DNA from: Symbiodinium natans
Taxonomy: Eukaryota > Sar > Dinophyceae > Suessiales > Symbiodiniaceae
DNA length: 45,000 bases
Direction of reading: 5' to 3'
NCBI GenBank assembly: GCA_905221605.1
Contig: CAJNDS010002489.1
Location: forward strand, 250,001-295,000
Shown here: piece by piece, positions 41,478 to 45,000 of the stretch
How the letters are laid out: each line of letters begins with the position of its first letter
How positions within the stretch are numbered: position 1 is the stretch's first letter
Notes under the pieces: generated by a model
What the model was told of the DNA's origin: nothing
What the model saw: only the letters and a program-made list of their open reading frames with translations
The model's database searches: none
Program-made: the position numbers and the translations under genes

Positions 41478-41766
41478 TCCAGGGTTTAGGGTTTAGCGTT
41501 TAAGGTTTAGGGTTTAGGGTTTAGTTTAGGGTTTAGGGCCCATTTGAGCTTGATGCAACTGGCTTAGTGTCTGAACCTTGCAGCCCTGTTTCTAACCATG
41601 CCGTGTGCTGAGCGGAGATACACACGCCTGAAAGCCTCGGACAGGCATCCAGAAAACAAACCTGGTCGCTCTTACAATTCTTCTGAGTACCCCCCACCAC
41701 ACCCCGTGGAAAGCCCAACCCTAAGCCCTAAGCCCTAAGCCCTAAGCCCTAAGCCCTAAACCCTAG
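41478..41766. repeat. TTTAGGG array then CCCTAAG-variant array
   Basis: 41478-41540 is TTTAGGG with shortened units. 41716-41766 contains about five consecutive CCCTAAG units before reverting to CCCTAAA, in the opposite orientation. Confidence 0.9.
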
Positions 41767-42546
41767 ACCCCAACCTTCAAGCACTGCATGGCGATTGCCT
41801 CCCGTGAGTGCTCGGGGTGGCTGGCAGCGGCTCGCTGCCAGCTCATGCAGTTCGGTGCCTTTTGTGGCTGGAGGGCTGCCACCGCCCAGACGAAGGCATG
41901 GAGATGCTTGGCTTCGGGCTTATACTATTCTACGGCTTCAGAAGGGTTCTAGGCACGGGTTTCACCGTTTGGGCCCTCAGACTGAGTTGGTTCCCTCAAG
42001 CAACCCTCAGCCAGGAACTACAGTACGTGACCCCACCATGGTTCTGAGTCTGAAAGCTCACATACCCAACATCGTCACAGAGTCCCAGGAGCTAAACTTC
42101 ATCTCACATCTCACACACACCCCAAGGTAAGGGAGGCTGTCCAGATGCACGGTGCTAGTGCAATTCCTGCCACCTCACGTCAGCATTCCTTGGTCTTGCT
42201 CCGGCTAGCAAACCTCGTACCCAGCCGCCCATCAAGAGAACCACCACTGAATTGAGTCGGACCATCGTTCACCGTTCTTTGGAAACCAAGACTCCTGAAG
42301 TCAGCTGGGAAAAGCCTTTGACAAGCTTTCTGCCTGGGCAAACATACCGCTTACCCGAAACCCTAAAGCCTTAGCCGCACTGGCAGGGCCCCCCGGCTTT
42401 GCACCCAGCTGACGAGTCCTTTGATGACTCCTGGTGGCCGCGCGCCTGTCAAAATGCAGGGCTGTAGCCGGATGGGGCTGTTAGAGGGGGGAAGGAGGGA
42501 CCCCTAAAAGGGACCTTTGATCTTATTCCCTGAAATAACCCCTTTA

Positions 42547-42637
42547 TCATGTTCGCCCTTATCCTAACAGTCCTGGCAGGGACAAGAATAATGGCGTACG
42601 ATCATTCCCTATGTTAGTATAGGGGGGACATCTCAAG
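42547..42637. mobile_element. Short relative of the 6755-6970 inverted-repeat element
   Basis: The left end ATGTTCGCCCTTATCCTAAC continues AGTCC. The right end (to 42637), reverse-complemented, starts CTTGAGATGTCCCCCCTATA then CTAACAT. It shares terminal sequence with the element at 6755 but has a shorter, different interior, as expected of an internally deleted MITE. Confidence 0.7.
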
Positions 42638-43167
42638 TCCCTCTTTTAGTCCCTTGGTCGGGTTTAGGCCCCAGGCCTTTGGCAGCCTGCGGCTTGGGTT
42701 CAGGGTTTAGAGGGGCTCAGGGTTTAGGGTTTAGGGCAAGTGCTGGGGTGTAGCAGGGCATGGGGCAGAGAAGAACGTGGCTTGTGATTCGAAGCTGGTT
42801 CCTTTGGAAATTTGGAGGTGTCGGTCAAGTTACATCACTGTCCCCAATTTGCATGTCCTATGAGCCAGTCAACGGCGCAATCTTTTCATAGGTAGAAGTT
42901 TCATAAATCTCCATAGCGATATCATGTTCTATCGAGTACTTCCTCGACCCGGGGATACCCCGAACATCCCCGAACCACGAGGTTTCAAGCTCCCACCATC
43001 AGTTCCTTCCGCCGAGCATTGATGAAGTATGGTTGCTATGTTTGGGCCAGGGGCAGCTTGTCAAAGGAAACATAGACAAAACAGGCAACACATTGCAACA
43101 CCTGATCTTTGGCATGTTTTGTCTTCTCATCCCCGTGGTAGCATGGCTTCTCGAGGAACAGGAAGGT

Positions 43168-43218
43168 TGTTCAGGGTTTAGGGTTTAGGGTTTAGGGTCT
43201 AGAGTTTAGGGTTTAGGG
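43168..43218. repeat. TTTAGGG array at the 3' end of the F-box-like gene
   Basis: Five to six units with variants TCTAGAG. It lies 38 bases beyond the stop codon of the minus-strand gene at 43256. Confidence 0.88.
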
Positions 43219-43255
43219 ACCAGGGAGGTTGTTGCAAGTCTGGTAGGGAGGCCGC

Positions 43256-43897
43256 TTATTCATCGTCTTCGTCCTCACCGTCTTCGTCCTCCTCGTCTTC
43301 CTCATCTGCCTCGCCAATCTTCTTCGAGCAGCTGTAGCTGTGCTGGTCGGTGCACCCGTTGCACACGTACCGCTCGCATCTGTTGCAGTACACAGCATGC
43401 CGGCCACAGGCATAGTGCCAGCTGTCCGTGCCACAGCACATACATTGGATGCTCTTCCCTGCAAGGAAACATTCCCAGCAATGAGTGGAAAAATCTGGGC
43501 ATTCGTCACAAGAGAGCTCGCTTTTCGGAAGTCCGCGCCTGGCACATTGATCACACCAAATCCGACGGCACATCTCGCACTCCAAGGCATTCAATTCAGT
43601 TGCCGACCACTCAGTACACTCCAGGCATCTTACCACATCGTTGCCGGCTACAAACGTGCTCAACTCATACAACCTGTCAAAGTAGTCTTTGGCAGTGTCG
43701 CCATCTCGATCGGGCACGGGTACACGCTCCCGGCGTCGGGTTTGAAAATCTCGGCCTGCATATGCTTGACAAAGTACTTCCCAAAGCTGCAACTGTTCAG
43801 CAGAAAGCTGGACACCTTTGCAGGTCGTCTCGGCTAGGGCCAGCTCGGGCCCATCCAAGAAGGGCAGGGCAAATTTCAAGCATCGAGTGGTCTCCAT
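43256..43897 (-). CDS. F-box-like, cysteine-rich zinc-binding protein with acidic tail
   Basis: 213 codons, ATG in good context (CACGCCATGG), stop TAA. Residues 6-46 resemble an F-box (LPFLDGPELALAETTCKG, then LWEVLCQAY), the motif that links substrate receptors to SCF ubiquitin ligases. Residues 91-190 hold 19 cysteines, mostly as CxxC pairs (C91/C94, C107/C110, C115/C118, C130/C133, C140/C143, C171/C174, C179/C182) with several His. This pattern suggests a multi-zinc RING/FYVE/MYND-like or treble-clef region; no single family is certain. Residues 195-213 are almost all Asp/Glu. The complete ORF without an intron is the best host-gene candidate in the window. The frame is open about 20 codons upstream of the ATG, following a CACTGGCAG that could be an AG splice acceptor. 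The product is probably intracellular; a ubiquitin-related role is inferred from the F-box alone. Confidence 0.72.
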   Translation of the reverse strand: METTRCLKFALPFLDGPELALAETTCKGVQLSAEQLQLWEVLCQAYAGRDFQTRRRERVPVPDRDGDTAKDYFDRLYELSTFVAGNDVVRCLECTEWSATELNALECEMCRRIWCDQCARRGLPKSELSCDECPDFSTHCWECFLAGKSIQCMCCGTDSWHYACGRHAVYCNRCERYVCNGCTDQHSYSCSKKIGEADEEDEEDEDGEDEDDE

Positions 43898-43947
43898 GGC
43901 GTGTTTTACGCAGACACTCCGATTCCAAATCCTATCTGCCAGTGAAG

Positions 43948-44030
43948 GTGTATTAAATTATTCTTCTTTAAATATTATTAATTATTCATTAAGTATTAGT
44001 TATTTAATCATTAATTAACTAGTAAATCTG
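43948..44030. promoter_or_regulatory. A/T-rich tract upstream of the F-box-like gene
   Basis: About 80 bases that are almost pure A/T (TTAAATTATTC, ATTAATTATTCATTAAG, TTAATTAAC), 50 bases 5' of the minus-strand ATG. It could be a promoter-associated tract or an intron branch/pyrimidine region; no defined motif. Confidence 0.3.
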
Positions 44031-44039
44031 GGATGCACC

Positions 44040-44900
44040 TTATCATTACGCAGTGTGAGCACTGCAGGGGGGTATGGAAGGAGACAGGTCTAGAGGGAGC
44101 TTCGACCTTCGAACATGACCGCAAGTCTCAACTGAACTCAGCTTGGACCATCTTTTGTCTGAGTTGCAACGGCAGGAAGGACTCATGCACATGGGAGAAC
44201 ATGACAAGACCTTGACTCACCCCACATGACATGGAGCGGAACACATGCGAAGAGCAGTGTCATTCAGTCTACGATTCATCATCATCTCATTTCATTCCAG
44301 TCAGCCCACGAATTAGCAAAGCCTCAAAAAATCTTCAGTGACATCTTATTACTTTCGTTCGGTTTAATGAGCAACTTGAATTTGCGGTCCGGCCCTGGAC
44401 TGTAATCCCTCAGCGCTGTAGTCAACTTTGCGAGACTGGCGTGGACATCGAGTGGCTATGAAGATGCGGTGTGGCTGTGTCATTTTTGTGGTGACAATGA
44501 TGAGGAGGGGGTCGGCGGCGACGACGTCCATCGTGACCATCATCATCACCCATCCTCCTCCTCATCCTCATCTCATCATTATCGGCGACAACAGCACGCG
44601 AATGATACACGTACTGTCACTGTTCAAATGCAAAAGTTAGCCAGGAAGCTTTGCATCAGCATCCAAACAAGCCTCTGAAATGTCTGAGAGTACTCATGAT
44701 TACAAAAAATGGTCGTGCGGTCATACGTGGTCATACTTATGGTACTGAACCTTGTTAAAATTCGTTTGCAGGGCATTCGGGATACGGGTGCTCGACCATC
44801 CACAAGGCAAAAGCAGTCATAAAGTTTGCCTCTGTTGGTCTATTGGGTGTATCCCTATTTTGGGAGAAACGTCCATACAAGGTCACAAGACAGGAGGTGT
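44040..44900. other. Gene-free stretch
   Basis: ATC/TCC-rich low-complexity patch at 44505-44580. Small open frames on both strands reflect it (poly Asp/His or Ser/Pro). Nothing supported. Confidence 0.45.
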
Positions 44901-44911
44901 CATGTCCCCCG

Positions 44912-44955
44912 AACCCTAAACCCTAAACCCTAAACCCTAAACCCTAAACCCTAAG
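44912..44955. repeat. CCCTAAA array near window end
   Basis: About six units, the last one altered to CCCTAAG. Confidence 0.9.
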
Positions 44956-45000
44956 GCCTGCTTCACCGCGCAGCTCCGCCAATCGCACGAAGGCAGCGCG

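Noticed and set aside
44505-44600. ATC/TCC-rich patch giving poly-Asp/His/Ser frames
   Set aside because: Low-complexity sequence; no flanking coding features.

Overview
The window looks like nuclear DNA of a protist alga, most likely a dinoflagellate. The evidence is three-fold: many interstitial plant/alga-type telomere-like arrays (TTTAGGG / CCCTAAA) on both strands, spaced a few hundred bases to a few kb apart; very low gene density; and a large non-LTR retrotransposon that is the main coding content. No bacterial gene organisation, rRNA, tRNA or CRISPR array was recognised. The taxonomic call is an inference from repeat style, not from a marker gene.

Layout. 1-14.9 kb is repeat-rich and essentially gene-free: telomere-like arrays, an (AAT)n microsatellite, several minisatellites (about 70 bp, 240 bp, 30 bp and 11 bp units), long C/G homopolymers, and small terminal-inverted-repeat elements (MITE-like) at 6.1, 6.8 and 12.0 kb. 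14.9-24.7 kb is bounded by a perfect 24-bp inverted repeat. Inside it lie an A/T-rich nested hairpin (15.06-15.25 kb), one complete LINE on the minus strand (15290-23066, flanked by a perfect 15-bp target-site duplication), and a block of three different tandem repeats (23.25-24.48 kb). 24.7-43.2 kb is again telomere-like arrays and small inverted-repeat elements with no convincing gene. At 43256-43897 (minus) there is one compact gene-like ORF for an F-box-like, cysteine-rich protein with an acidic tail.

The LINE is the centrepiece. Read in its own 5'->3' direction it encodes a long N-terminal region, an APE-type endonuclease, a reverse transcriptase with an intact YADD catalytic box, a series of C2H2/C2HC zinc fingers, a basic/helical region, and finally a C-terminal ubiquitin-specific-protease (USP, peptidase C19) domain with recognisable Cys, His and Asp boxes. 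The reading frame changes four times along this order. The copy is therefore either decayed by a few single-base indels, affected by consensus errors, or (less likely) uses frameshifting. The association of a deubiquitinase-like domain with a LINE is the most interesting system here: it suggests an element that edits host ubiquitin signals to protect its own proteins or to act on chromatin. That role is inference only.

Most other long open frames in the window are translations of telomere-like repeats (poly Phe-Arg-Val-Leu-Gly type) or antisense shadows and are not annotated.
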